Counted from the first letter of the stretch, positions 18,405 through 28,044 are shown. The stretch is 64,000 nt of DNA from an uncultured Helicobacteraceae bacterium (GCA_944323885.1 CALUUD010000001.1:186001-250000), one strand, 5' to 3'. Notes: generated by a model not told the origin, from the sequence alone. Numbers and translations: made by a program.

Positions 18405-20432
18405 TTAATTTTTCTTTTTATCTGCTATAGATTGTTCTATCATCATATTTAAGCTATTAAATGAATTATTAGCGCGTGCTATTTGACTATCATATGCTGC
18501 AAATCTATTTGCCATAATCTCATATCTACTATTTAATAACTCAAGATTTCTAGCTCTATCAGCTTTTAATCTTTTATCGTCATTTTTTATACTTTCTTCA
18601 AATAATTTTAATTTAGAGTTATCACCTGTAGTTAAATTATCTAATTCCTTTAAAACAAGACTAAAAATACCTTGAGTTTGGACTTCCTTGCCATTTATTG
18701 TTGTAACCCCACCTTTAAAAAAATCCATAATCTTATCTGGCTGCGCAGCTAAAGAACTCTGCAATTTACTTTCATCTAAAATAAGCAAACCATCATCATT
18801 AAAACTAAGACCATAATCAATAATACTCTCATATTTGCCATCAAAAAAGCTTGTGTTTGCCAACGCCTTATGCAGTGATCCCTTTATGGTCCTAATATCA
18901 CCTACTCCATTAAAAATTCCAGCTATCTTTGTATCTTCATCATATCTAGTAAGCTCATTTAATTTTGGTATTAACTGATTATAACCATCAACAAAAGCCT
19001 TTATCTCTTCTACAATCAAGCTGTTATTTCTTGTAATACTTACATTTATATCTTTATCACTAGGTGATAAAAGTTCAAATGTTATGCCTCCTACAACATC
19101 ATCAATAGTATTTTTTGGGCGGTTTATGCTAACTCCATTGTAAGTAATATTTGCATTTGATGCCCTTTGTATATTTGTTATATTTAGTTTTTTTGCAAGA
19201 ATACTCCAGTCCATAAACTTTCCAGATTCTAAACCTATCTTTTTTAATGTTTCTCTATTGTCTTCTGAAGCTTTAATATTTACCTCGCCATTACTTGTAT
19301 TAATTGTTAAATAACCATCTTGATTTAATTTTGCATAATAACCATTAATAGCATTAATAGCATTAATTATGGCTGTCTCATTCATTTCTTTAGTGTTATC
19401 TGTTGCAGTAATCATAGATAAGTCTAAATTCTTATTACCTATAGTAATAACACCTGTAATAAGTCCAGATGGAATATGAGACTTACTAACTACTGTATCA
19501 TCTTCAGAAATACCTCTATTTGTAAAAAGTTGATTTGATTTTGTGCCATCTATACTAATACCAAAACCCCGCTTATCATTTAAAATAAGCCTTTTACCAT
19601 CACCACTAACATCAATACTAATATCTCCATTATCAAGTAACTTCGCCATATCCGCATCTTGCCTGATAGTAGATATAATTGCCTCTTTCAATATATTTGC
19701 ATTTTGTTTAGATTCTGTATTTTCATTAGATAAATTAATTTTGAATGTTTTACTTACACCATTAGAATCCATCATAGTAATACTTAAATCACCATCAACA
19801 AGACTTAAAGCACCATTAGCAACATCATTTGAAACTAAAGTATTGCCAAAATATATATTATTATCAATACCTGTATCTTTTGAATTAATCATAAGAGAAT
19901 ATGCACTATCACCTTCCCCTGTTTTCATAATAGAAGCATTAACTTCACCATTTGTTTCATCAATAATTTTTTGAGCAACATCACCCAATGTATCTGTAGC
20001 AGATATTTTAATATTGTAATTTTTACCATTAACATAAAATTTTATCATGGTATCTGCATTAGAAAACAAATCATCTCTTGAAGCAAATTTCAAACCAACT
20101 TCATTAATAGAGTTTTTTGCAATTTCATTAACCCTAATAGATAAATCCTGAACAGGAACACCAGCATTTACACTGACTTTTAGAGAGCTTTCGTTGCTTG
20201 ATGTGACATTTCGTTCAAGATATGATGAATAATCAGCAACCTTTCTTGAGCTATTTTTTATGGTATCAAGCATCGTTTTTAAACCTACAAGCTCAGTTTG
20301 TTTATTAATGTTTTCTTGGAGTTTTTTATCAATTGGTGCTATTTGTGCGTTTTCATCGGCTTTTTTAAGCTTATCAATAACATCATAGTTCAATACACCA
20401 CTACCAACTCCAAGCGAGCTCAATGCATTCAT
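18405..20432 (-). CDS. fliD: flagellar hook-associated protein 2 (filament cap)
   Basis: Secreted cap protein that promotes flagellin polymerisation at the filament tip. At 675 residues it has the length of Helicobacter FliD rather than the shorter enterobacterial one. Helical N- and C-terminal domains flank a large beta-rich middle part: N-terminus LGVGSGVLNYDVIDKLKKADE, then a long exposed region rich in Asn/Asp/Ser, and a C-terminus of heptad type (ARNLELLNSRYEIMANRFAAYDSQIARANNSFNSLN). AAAGG stands about 8 bases before its ATG. It belongs to the flaG-fliD-fliS-fliT-like unit behind a sigma28-type promoter. Confidence 0.95.
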   Translation of the reverse strand: MNALSSLGVGSGVLNYDVIDKLKKADENAQIAPIDKKLQENINKQTELVGLKTMLDTIKNSSRKVADYSSYLERNVTSSNESSLKVSVNAGVPVQDLSIRVNEIAKNSINEVGLKFASRDDLFSNADTMIKFYVNGKNYNIKISATDTLGDVAQKIIDETNGEVNASIMKTGEGDSAYSLMINSKDTGIDNNIYFGNTLVSNDVANGALSLVDGDLSITMMDSNGVSKTFKINLSNENTESKQNANILKEAIISTIRQDADMAKLLDNGDISIDVSGDGKRLILNDKRGFGISIDGTKSNQLFTNRGISEDDTVVSKSHIPSGLITGVITIGNKNLDLSMITATDNTKEMNETAIINAINAINGYYAKLNQDGYLTINTSNGEVNIKASEDNRETLKKIGLESGKFMDWSILAKKLNITNIQRASNANITYNGVSINRPKNTIDDVVGGITFELLSPSDKDINVSITRNNSLIVEEIKAFVDGYNQLIPKLNELTRYDEDTKIAGIFNGVGDIRTIKGSLHKALANTSFFDGKYESIIDYGLSFNDDGLLILDESKLQSSLAAQPDKIMDFFKGGVTTINGKEVQTQGIFSLVLKELDNLTTGDNSKLKLFEESIKNDDKRLKADRARNLELLNSRYEIMANRFAAYDSQIARANNSFNSLNMMIEQSIADKKKN

Positions 20433-20445
20433 AAAATTACCTTTT

Positions 20446-20826
20446 TTAACCTTGAGTATCTAATATAACACTTACAATATCACGCATTTTTTTCATTAAT
20501 TCCATTGCCTCATCAGTTGGAATCTGCCTTATTACCTTACCACTTTCTTTTTGTTTAATTGTTAAAACCAAAGATGAGATAGAATCATCATAATCAAACA
20601 TCAAATCCGTATTTATAGACTCCATTTCTTTGTTTAATTCTTTTGCTAAATCAAGCAGTTGTCGTTCCAAATCATCTCTTTCTTGCTTGCTTAAATTATG
20701 AAGTTTAGAATCCTCAACTTTTAGCTTAGTAGTATAAATATTTTGTTGCAATGAAGCATCATAATTACTTTCTTGTAGCACACTATATTGTGCTTGAGAT
20801 CCGATATTTTGTATAGTTGCATCCAT
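20446..20826 (-). CDS. flaG: FlaG-family flagellar protein
   Basis: A 126-residue protein with the conserved FlaG core: RDDLERQLLDLAKELNKEMESINTDLMFDYDDSISSLVLTIKQKESGKVIRQIPTDEAMELMKKM. FlaG proteins affect filament length; in Helicobacter and Campylobacter flaG precedes fliD, as here (13 bp apart). The N-terminal third is polar and unstructured. A ribosome binding site AGGGAGC is 9 bases from the ATG, and a sigma28-type promoter lies about 40 bases upstream. Confidence 0.9.
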   Translation of the reverse strand: MDATIQNIGSQAQYSVLQESNYDASLQQNIYTTKLKVEDSKLHNLSKQERDDLERQLLDLAKELNKEMESINTDLMFDYDDSISSLVLTIKQKESGKVIRQIPTDEAMELMKKMRDIVSVILDTQG

Positions 20827-20865
20827 AAAAAATAGCTCCCTTTTTATTATGAAAATATTATTTAA

Positions 20866-20892
20866 AAATCGACATAGTTTTTGTTTTATTTA
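20866..20892 (-). promoter_or_regulatory. sigma28 (FliA)-type promoter of flaG-fliD-fliS
   Basis: On the minus strand TAAA (20889-20892) is followed by exactly 15 bases and then GTCGATTT (20866-20873), close to the FliA consensus TAAA-N15-GCCGATAA. It points at flaG, about 40 bases downstream. The TAAA includes the TAA stop codon of the upstream envC-like gene, so division and flagellar genes are back to back but separately controlled. Confidence 0.75.
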
Positions 20893-22116
20893 TTTTATAT
20901 AAACAAAATCAAGCGGATTTATATGTTTATCTTTTTGCGTAACCTCAAAGTTTAACTTATCAGACACATATGCTATTGTGCTGCCTTTTTTTACTCTAGT
21001 GCCTACCTTAATATTACTTGGTATTTCATCAAGATATGAATAAATGGTATGAATGCCATTACTATGTTCAATTATTACTACCATTTTTAACATAGCTGTA
21101 CTCTTTGCAAATACGACCTTTCCATCAAGAACACTTAAAACCGCACTTCGTCTTTTTACACCAAAAGTTACAAATTCATTAAAAACTTTTATTTTATATA
21201 CAGGATCAAAATATGGTCCATATTTGGTTTCAATAGTATAATCTTTAAGAGGTGCAATAGTTTTTTTCCCAGTGTATCGTGCAGTACTTACATTTCTATA
21301 TGAACTACCAATCTGCCTTACTTCAATTGGTGCAATATTGTTTCCAATTGAAGGAGCATTTTTATCATCCTTCTGTAATTTTTCACGCTTTGATTCTTGG
21401 TTTTCTAATTCTTTCTTTTGTAATATATTTAAATCAACCAAGATTTGTTGAATCTGTGTCCTTTCATTATCTAATTTTTCTATCTCATCATTATAAGATT
21501 CTATTTCATCTTTCATACGCTTAGCCAAAGCTTGTTGCTCTAATTTTGAGTTTTCAAGTTTTATTTTTTTCTCTTTTTGAGCGACGATAACCATTCTTGC
21601 ATTATTAATTTTTTCTTGTGCAAGTTTAATATTTACTTGAAGTCTTTCTCTTTCTTTTATTAACATAGCAACTTTTTCTTTTGCAGAATCACTTAAATGT
21701 TTTAAAATTTCTTCATTAATAATAGATTCTTCACTTAGCGGTTCTTTAAAATTTAAAATCATAGCAATAGTAAGATCTTTTAATATAATACCTATAAGCT
21801 CATTTTGCAATACATCCAATCTATCTGTCAAAATATTTAGTTGCTTTTGAGAATTATCAAATATCTTTTCTTGTTCAAGATATAATTTTTCATTTAGTTC
21901 TATAGATTTTTGTAATGCTTTTATCTGTTTATCAAGATCATTAATTTTTGTATTTTTATCATTGATACTATCACCAATATCTTTTAATTTTTTACTAAGT
22001 GCAGTTTTTTTAGAAGTTATAGTATTTAATCTTTCTTCATTGCGTTGAATCCTAGATGCTGTATCAGCAAATGCAAAATTTAATAATAAAAATAAAGAAA
22101 TAAATAAAATACGCAT
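20890..22116 (-). CDS. EnvC-like coiled-coil protein with a degenerate LytM (M23) domain
   Basis: A 408-residue periplasmic protein: signal peptide (LFISLFLLLNFAFA), a long coiled coil (about 20-255) and a C-terminal LytM/M23 domain (about 290-408). The M23 zinc motifs are lost: no HxxxD-type entry is seen, the usual TxYxHL reads TIYSYL and the usual HLHFEV reads KLNFEV. It should therefore be catalytically dead, like E. coli EnvC, which is recruited by FtsEX and activates amidases. Its ATG 22116 overlaps the ftsX stop (TGATG), and ftsE-ftsX lie just upstream, supporting this role. An upstream start at 22173 would lengthen the leader and bury the signal peptide. Confidence 0.88.
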   Translation of the reverse strand: MRILFISLFLLLNFAFADTASRIQRNEERLNTITSKKTALSKKLKDIGDSINDKNTKINDLDKQIKALQKSIELNEKLYLEQEKIFDNSQKQLNILTDRLDVLQNELIGIILKDLTIAMILNFKEPLSEESIINEEILKHLSDSAKEKVAMLIKERERLQVNIKLAQEKINNARMVIVAQKEKKIKLENSKLEQQALAKRMKDEIESYNDEIEKLDNERTQIQQILVDLNILQKKELENQESKREKLQKDDKNAPSIGNNIAPIEVRQIGSSYRNVSTARYTGKKTIAPLKDYTIETKYGPYFDPVYKIKVFNEFVTFGVKRRSAVLSVLDGKVVFAKSTAMLKMVVIIEHSNGIHTIYSYLDEIPSNIKVGTRVKKGSTIAYVSDKLNFEVTQKDKHINPLDFVYIK

Positions 22117-22928
22117 CAAGGTTCTTTTTGAAATAAAATAACCACTAATACCGAACTTATCGATATGGCACATGCTATAAATAAAAGTATAAAAAAGTCT
22201 ATTATAAAAGTCGAAGTATTAAATATATCAATACCAAGCATAGAAACAATGGATGAAATTTTACTTGTATTGATGACAAAAGCAATAATAACAATAACAA
22301 CTAATGCAGCTAATAATGAATTAATAAGTGCTAGGCGATACAATGGAGCATTTTTTAACTTTGATTGAGCACCTAAATAAGTCATAATCTCCATTCTTTC
22401 ACTATGTTCAAAACGCCACACTTCAATTTGTTTGACCATCAAAAACAGACTTATTATAAAAATAATTCCAGATAAAACAATAATACATCCTTTTAATAAT
22501 ACAAGTAACCTATAAGTTTGATCATGTGTTTTACTAAATAACTCAATCCTTGTAATACCAGAAAAAGATGCAAGGCTTGTTTCAATTTGTTTAATTTTAC
22601 TTTGACTTGGAAAAGAATTGAGAGTGATTGCATAAAAAAATGGTAATGATTTTTTTAAATCATCAATATTAGAATCTTTAAATTTTGCATCAATTTCACT
22701 TAAAACAATATTGGTATCTAGTAACCTAATAGAATAAATATCACTAATAGCCTGCTTTAGTTCATCTTCTTTAATTTCACTTTGACTAACAACGACTATT
22801 GAATAATTTTTTCCAATAAGATTTTCATGACTTTCAACAGCACGATTAATAAGAAATATACTCTCAATTCCAATAAGTAATGCAATAAGAGGAATAAGTA
22901 AAGATAAATATTGTCTAAACCATATCAT
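22116..22928 (-). CDS. ftsX: cell division ABC-type permease FtsX
   Basis: A 270-residue inner-membrane protein with the FtsX layout: first membrane segment (about 5-27), a periplasmic domain (about 30-135) and three C-terminal segments (about 150-172, 200-225 and 240-266). With FtsE it forms a transporter-like complex that passes ATPase-driven signals to periplasmic EnvC-type activators of peptidoglycan hydrolases. I start at ATG 22928, which has AAGG 6 bases upstream; a TTG at 22946 lies before that site. It overlaps ftsE by 14 bp and the envC-like gene by 1 bp. Confidence 0.92.
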   Translation of the reverse strand: MIWFRQYLSLLIPLIALLIGIESIFLINRAVESHENLIGKNYSIVVVSQSEIKEDELKQAISDIYSIRLLDTNIVLSEIDAKFKDSNIDDLKKSLPFFYAITLNSFPSQSKIKQIETSLASFSGITRIELFSKTHDQTYRLLVLLKGCIIVLSGIIFIISLFLMVKQIEVWRFEHSERMEIMTYLGAQSKLKNAPLYRLALINSLLAALVVIVIIAFVINTSKISSIVSMLGIDIFNTSTFIIDFFILLFIACAISISSVLVVILFQKEP

Positions 22929-23589
22929 AGACGACCTTATTTTCAATATATAAATGCCTATAATTCATATCTATCTTATCTGGCATTCTATGAGTGACAA
23001 CAACAATTGTAATTTTTAGTTGTTCATTTACGCCTCTTAAAAGATTCCAAATCATATCACTACTATAATCATCAAGATTCCCTGTTGGTTCATCGGCAAA
23101 TATAATTTTTGGATTTCCGGCTAATGCACGAGCAAGTGCCACTCTCTGCTGCTCTCCACCACTTAATTCAAGTGGATATTTATTTGATTTATGATCTAAT
23201 TTTATATGTTTTAATAGACGCTCTGTCTTTATTTTGTATGTATTTTTAGGAAAACCATTTATTATCATTGGAAACATAATATTTTTTTCTATATTCCATT
23301 CTTTAATAAGCTTATAATCCTGAAAAACTATACCTATTTGGCGTCTTAATTTCATAATATTTGATTTATTTGAATTATGAAGATTAAATCCACATATATT
23401 TAAATGACCATCACGGATCGATAAATTTCCATACATAGACCTAAGCAATGTCGATTTACCACTACCACTTACACCTGTAATAAATGTAAAATCACCCTCT
23501 TTAATTTGGAATGTCGCATTTGTGATAACAAGTGGATCTTTATTGTATCCAAGATTAAGATTTGATGCTGTAATTATTGCTTGTTTCAA
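22915..23589 (-). CDS. ftsE: cell division ATP-binding protein FtsE
   Basis: A 224-residue ABC ATPase with all motifs: Walker [10 protein letters not shown] (residues 39-47), Q-loop [10 protein letters not shown], signature [15 protein letters not shown], Walker B IIFADEP with D-loop GNLDD and switch His in VVTHR. It partners with FtsX at the septum. The start is TTG 23589 with GGAG 8 bases upstream. The trmB gene ends 1 bp before it, so trmB-ftsE-ftsX-envC-like appear to be one transcription unit. Confidence 0.95.
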   Translation of the reverse strand: MKQAIITASNLNLGYNKDPLVITNATFQIKEGDFTFITGVSGSGKSTLLRSMYGNLSIRDGHLNICGFNLHNSNKSNIMKLRRQIGIVFQDYKLIKEWNIEKNIMFPMIINGFPKNTYKIKTERLLKHIKLDHKSNKYPLELSGGEQQRVALARALAGNPKIIFADEPTGNLDDYSSDMIWNLLRGVNEQLKITIVVVTHRMPDKIDMNYRHLYIENKVVYDMV

Positions 23590-23590
23590 C

Positions 23591-24757
23591 TTATTTGCTC
23601 CACTTTTTCATTAGTTGCAATGCTTGCATATTTATTTGAGTGTTTATAATATTACCTAATACTTCTATACTGCCGTTATCATTAACTAATAAATAAATCT
23701 TACTTGGTGCATTAAAAGCTCCAAATAAAATAAACAATATATATCCATCTTTAAATTTATAAATATGTTTTATATGCAAAAAATATTTATCACCTAATAA
23801 TTTTAAATCATTAGAATTAATAATTTTATGAATATCAACACTAGTAAAATCAAAATTAGATTCTACAATATCTATAAAATCTTTAAAATTATTTAAAATA
23901 AATTTAGCCTCATAAATATCTTTATTTTGTCTTTGCCATCTTGCTTCATATTTACTAATAATTGATGTTTGAGAATTTATAGAAGTATGAATTTCAAATG
24001 CATTGAAATCATTTGAGATATCTATTGCATAATCAAAATATTCCTTGCTGTCACTTCGTAATTCTAAAAATCCACCAACTTTTAAAATACGCTCACATTC
24101 CTTTAAAAACTCTCTGCTAAAAACACGCTTTTGAGGATTTTTATCCCAAGGAACTGGAAAATGTAAATATATAGAATCTATACTATGCGAATCTAAAATA
24201 TTAAACAAGATTCTACAATCTGCATTAATAATATATAAATTATCTAAATTTAATAGCTGAATCTGATTTAAAACTTGTGATATTGCTGGATTATAAATTT
24301 CAATACCTAAAAAAACTATATCTTTATTTTTTTGTGCTAAATCCAATAAATGCCTGCCAGAACCAAAACCAATTTCAATAGAAATACGCTTAGATTGTTT
24401 GTAAAGTTTTGAGATACTCTCTTTATTTGGTGATAAAAGATATGAGTTAGTGGATTTTTTATTTTTTTTCGTATTTAAGTTATGAAATAAAACATCTGCA
24501 TTACATAACTCCATATAAGTTTGCAATGCCATCTTAATATCATTTATTGAGTGATATTGAAGATGTTTATTATATTTTACCAATACCCTATCACCTCTAT
24601 TTTGCTGCATAAAGAAAAAATAAGAATCCATATACCTCATCAAAATTAAATCATCATTATCATATTTTATATTCCTAGCAACACAAGACAATAAAAAGCC
24701 ATCTTTGCTAACTGGATATGAGATATGATCTATTTTTTTTGCGTAAAAATGAGGCAT
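23591..24757 (-). CDS. trmB: tRNA (guanine-N7-)-methyltransferase, long form
   Basis: SAM-dependent enzyme forming m7G46 in tRNA variable loops. The SAM site ISIEIGFGSGRHLLDLA, FLGIEIYNPAISQVL, NADCRILF and the substrate motif YLHFPVPWDKNPQKRVFS are visible in the middle (about residues 130-230). The protein has 388 residues because of extra N- and C-terminal regions, as in other epsilonproteobacterial TrmB proteins. It stands between the FN3 lipoprotein gene and ftsE with 1-6 bp gaps. Confidence 0.92.
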   Translation of the reverse strand: MPHFYAKKIDHISYPVSKDGFLLSCVARNIKYDNDDLILMRYMDSYFFFMQQNRGDRVLVKYNKHLQYHSINDIKMALQTYMELCNADVLFHNLNTKKNKKSTNSYLLSPNKESISKLYKQSKRISIEIGFGSGRHLLDLAQKNKDIVFLGIEIYNPAISQVLNQIQLLNLDNLYIINADCRILFNILDSHSIDSIYLHFPVPWDKNPQKRVFSREFLKECERILKVGGFLELRSDSKEYFDYAIDISNDFNAFEIHTSINSQTSIISKYEARWQRQNKDIYEAKFILNNFKDFIDIVESNFDFTSVDIHKIINSNDLKLLGDKYFLHIKHIYKFKDGYILFILFGAFNAPSKIYLLVNDNGSIEVLGNIINTQINMQALQLMKKWSK

Positions 24758-24763
24758 ATTATT

Positions 24764-25954
24764 TTATTTGATTTGCAAAGTAATCTCTTGAGATCTTTTA
24801 GATTCTATACCAAATTCATCCACAGCCACAACATAATATTTATATTCCTTATTATTTGACATATCATTATCTACGAAATATGTATTATTTACTTTAAACT
24901 TGGAAACACTACCAAAAAAACCACTTGATCTATAAACAATGTAATATTTTGCATTAACATTCCCACTCCACTCTATCCTAGCTTTATTGCCATCAATATA
25001 ACCCCTAGTAATATTTGGAGATTTGAGTAATTCTTTAGTGCTGCCTCTAACTTCACTACTTGGCAAACTCTCAATATTTGCGTAATCTATACCACTAACT
25101 CTATAAAAATACTCTGAATTTGGTGATTTTGAAGCATCAATAAACTTTGTATCCTTTGTACTTCCAATTTGATTATACTTTCCATTACTTTTATCCGAAC
25201 GATAAATTTTGTAACTAGAAATATTTAATTGTGATGTCCATTGTAATTCAATTCTATCTATATAATTATTCGAAGCAATTAAATTGATATTAAGAGATGG
25301 CCTATCTTTTGTTTTAGCTACTACGATCTTGCTTGGCCGTGATGGTGTGCCTAAAAAATCAACTGCTATAATTCTGTATTTATAAGAACTTGCATCATCT
25401 AAATTATCATCAAAATACTCAACAGATAATCTATTATCAATTGTTGCAATTGTTTTAAAATTATTATTATTATCACCCCTTTGTATAAGATAATGTGAAA
25501 TTGATGGGTTTGGATGAGGATTCCAAAGTAATTTTACTTTTCTTGGGTAATCATTTGAAGCATAAAGATTTACAACTGGATCTATATAAGATGTTTTTAT
25601 ATTAACAATATCACTTCTATCTGAATACGAATCCTTACTAATAGTGTGAAAATAATAACTATACTCTCTTTCTGGAACCAAATAAGTATCAACATAATGA
25701 CTTGTAAGTGGATTTGCAATATGTGCTATTTCTTTATATCCATCACCACTATTTCTATATACAAGATATCCTTTTACATTTGGATCTGTTATCATATCCC
25801 ATTCAAATGCAACAGAACTAACACCAACTATGGTTTTAATATTTTTTATTTTTGGAATATTATTATTCACCCCATTTAATTGTGACAAAGTGCTAGAACA
25901 CGCACTAAATATCATTAATAAGATTACTAAATGAAAGATTTGAAAGAATCTCAC
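24764..25954 (-). CDS. lipoprotein with four fibronectin type III domains
   Basis: A 396-residue envelope protein. The first 19 residues form a lipoprotein signal with lipobox FSAC; the rest is four FN3-type repeats (about 36-128, 130-222, 225-312, 315-396), each with Trp/Tyr landmarks such as VAFEWDMITDPNVKGYLVYR, VKLLWNPHPNPSISHYLIQR and IELQWTSQLNISSYKIYR. Such proteins usually bind protein or glycan partners; no ligand can be predicted. The start is GTG 25954 with GGAG 7 bases upstream, inside the end of the pseudouridine synthase gene (50-bp overlap). HP0746-like by position. Confidence 0.82.
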   Translation of the reverse strand: MRFFQIFHLVILLMIFSACSSTLSQLNGVNNNIPKIKNIKTIVGVSSVAFEWDMITDPNVKGYLVYRNSGDGYKEIAHIANPLTSHYVDTYLVPEREYSYYFHTISKDSYSDRSDIVNIKTSYIDPVVNLYASNDYPRKVKLLWNPHPNPSISHYLIQRGDNNNNFKTIATIDNRLSVEYFDDNLDDASSYKYRIIAVDFLGTPSRPSKIVVAKTKDRPSLNINLIASNNYIDRIELQWTSQLNISSYKIYRSDKSNGKYNQIGSTKDTKFIDASKSPNSEYFYRVSGIDYANIESLPSSEVRGSTKELLKSPNITRGYIDGNKARIEWSGNVNAKYYIVYRSSGFFGSVSKFKVNNTYFVDNDMSNNKEYKYYVVAVDEFGIESKRSQEITLQIK

Positions 25955-26852
25955 TTATCATCTCCATATCAAAATTATTTTCTAGATAAGATTTCATATC
26001 ATCAAAGATATTGGCAAAAAATGATATTTTACCATTTTTTGGATGCTCTAAATATAAAAAATATGAATGCAGCATCACTCTCATATCTTTACCTTTATAT
26101 CCATATAGACTATCTCCTAAAATATGTCTATTAATACTCTCTAGGTGTGCTCTTATCTGATGCGTTCTACCTGTATATAATTTGGCAAGAATTAATTCTG
26201 TCTTAGAATCCTTGCTTAGCAGTAGTTTATAAAATCTACTTTTTGAATACCTACCAACAGCTGATTTTGATATCTTTAAGCGATTCTTTATATTTCTAGA
26301 TAAATTACATTCTATAAGCATATCGCTTTTTAATGGTGCATCAATAACAGCAATATAAAATCTTCCCATTGTCTTATTTTGTAATTGCAAACTTAATAAT
26401 GAATGTGAGACATTATTTTTAGCAATCACCATAGCGCCACTTGTTTGTTTATCAAGACGATGAACTATGCCCTCTCTTTTTTCTCCACTGATATTTGATA
26501 ATTGTTTATTGTTAGCCTTTAGCCAATCAACAATACTGCTTTCTTTTAGTGATGGTGCGCCATGTGTAGCAATATATGGAGGCTTATTAATTACTAATAT
26601 ATCATCATCTTCATATATAATTTCAATATCAAAATCAACACTATATGATAGATTATCATCTAATGCAAGCGTATCTACCTTGATAATATCATTTTCTTTT
26701 ATTATTACACCAGCTTTTTTTGCAACATTACCATTGATAGTAATTAATTGATGTTTTATTAAATTTAGAATCTGGCTTCTTGAAATATGTAGATAAGAAC
26801 TTAAAAATATATCAAGCCTTACTTGAGAGTTAGCACTATATTTAATTTCCAA
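25905..26852 (-). CDS. RluA/RluD-family 23S rRNA or tRNA pseudouridine synthase
   Basis: A 315-residue enzyme isomerising specific uridines in structured RNA. It has an N-terminal S4 domain (VRLDIFLSSYLHISRSQILNLI, residues about 9-60) and the catalytic motif GIVHRLDKQTSGAMVIAK with the invariant Asp, plus LYTGRTHQIRAHL and LGDSLYG. The presence of the S4 domain favours the RluD/RluC side of the family, but the target cannot be fixed. The start appears to be TTG 26852 with only a weak ribosome binding site, so the exact N-terminus is uncertain. Its 3' end overlaps the FN3 gene by 50 bp. Confidence 0.88.
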   Translation of the reverse strand: MEIKYSANSQVRLDIFLSSYLHISRSQILNLIKHQLITINGNVAKKAGVIIKENDIIKVDTLALDDNLSYSVDFDIEIIYEDDDILVINKPPYIATHGAPSLKESSIVDWLKANNKQLSNISGEKREGIVHRLDKQTSGAMVIAKNNVSHSLLSLQLQNKTMGRFYIAVIDAPLKSDMLIECNLSRNIKNRLKISKSAVGRYSKSRFYKLLLSKDSKTELILAKLYTGRTHQIRAHLESINRHILGDSLYGYKGKDMRVMLHSYFLYLEHPKNGKISFFANIFDDMKSYLENNFDMEMISEILSNLSFSNLINDI

Positions 26853-26877
26853 TATTAAGTCACTTTGGTTAGTTTTT

Positions 26878-26886
26878 TGATAGAAT
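26878..26886 (+). promoter_or_regulatory. extended -10 promoter of rodA
   Basis: TGATAGAAT is an extended -10 hexamer (TGn-TAGAAT) 30 bases before the rodA start, preceded by an AT-rich stretch. It sits in the 63-bp gap between the divergent pseudouridine synthase gene and rodA. Confidence 0.5.
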
Positions 26887-26915
26887 TTTAGCTAAATTAA
26901 TTTTAAGGATTCTCA

Positions 26916-28043
26916 TTGCTAAACATAAACAGAAGGATTATTGCACATTTTGATTATTTAATCATATTAACAACATTGCCAATTATTCTTATATCCTTAA
27001 AATTAATATATGAGATAAATCCAAATCTAACAATAAAGCAAATAATTTATATGTCTGTTACGCTTTTTATTAGTGCAATAATCTTTATATTGCCAATAAA
27101 AAGATTTTTTTGGCTTATACCATTTTATTATTGGGGCTCCATTATACTACTTATTTGTGTTGAGTTTTTTGGTGTAAAAAAATTTGGAGCACAAAGATGG
27201 ATTGAAATACCATTTATTGGGCTATCACTTCAACCAAGTGAAATTATAAAAAGTGCTTTAATATTGATGTTGGCATATAGTATAAACAATGATCCACCAC
27301 CAAAAGATGGATATAATATAAAAGGATTCTTAAAGTTTTCATTTTTAATATTACTACCTGTTGTATTAGTAAAAATTCAACCAGATTTAGGGACTTCAAT
27401 ATTGATTTTTATAATGGGATATGGAATATTATTTTTAATTGGTATCCATAAAAAAATTATAATAACAATAAGTGCAATAGTAGCATTTATACTTCTTGCA
27501 ATTCCAATTGCAATTCCAATTATTTACAACCATTTTAATGAATATCAATTAGATAGAATAGAACAGTTTTTAGATCCCAAGCCACAATATCAAGTCCAAC
27601 AATCAATGATAGCAATAGGAAGTGGGGGGTTATTTGGAAAAGAATTAGAAAATGCAACACAAGCACAACTAAAATTTTTACCTGTCCCTGAAAGTGATTT
27701 TATATTTCCATATCTTGTGGAGAGATTTGGTTTAGCTGGTGCCATGGTGGTATTATTTTTATATGGATTATTGATATTACATCTACTTATTTTAAGTCAT
27801 TCAAATAAAAAAGATAGAATGCTACAAGTATTAAGTGCTTCAATTGCATTTTTATTATTCATACATGTATCTGTTAATATCTTAATGACTACAAAACTAG
27901 CACCTGTAACTGGAATCCCATTACCATTTCTTAGCTATGGTGGAAGCAGTTTTTTAACATTTGGCATATTATTTGCATTACTTCAAAATCTACTTGCTTT
28001 TAGGTTTATCTTTGAGTATAATTCGTTTCCTTTTACTAAATGA
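26916..28043 (+). CDS. rodA: rod-shape SEDS glycosyltransferase RodA
   Basis: Polytopic SEDS-family peptidoglycan polymerase of the elongasome, with about nine or ten membrane segments over 375 residues. Family landmarks: FGAQRWIEIPFIGLSLQPSEIIKSALI, VKIQPDLGTSILIF, the loop LPVPESDFIFPYLVERFG, and the C-terminal TGIPLPFLSYGGSSFLTFG. The start is TTG 26916 with AAGGA 6 bases upstream. The tRNA gene follows 1 bp after the stop. Confidence 0.93.
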   Translation: MLNINRRIIAHFDYLIILTTLPIILISLKLIYEINPNLTIKQIIYMSVTLFISAIIFILPIKRFFWLIPFYYWGSIILLICVEFFGVKKFGAQRWIEIPFIGLSLQPSEIIKSALILMLAYSINNDPPPKDGYNIKGFLKFSFLILLPVVLVKIQPDLGTSILIFIMGYGILFLIGIHKKIIITISAIVAFILLAIPIAIPIIYNHFNEYQLDRIEQFLDPKPQYQVQQSMIAIGSGGLFGKELENATQAQLKFLPVPESDFIFPYLVERFGLAGAMVVLFLYGLLILHLLILSHSNKKDRMLQVLSASIAFLLFIHVSVNILMTTKLAPVTGIPLPFLSYGGSSFLTFGILFALLQNLLAFRFIFEYNSFPFTK

Positions 28044-28044
28044 T

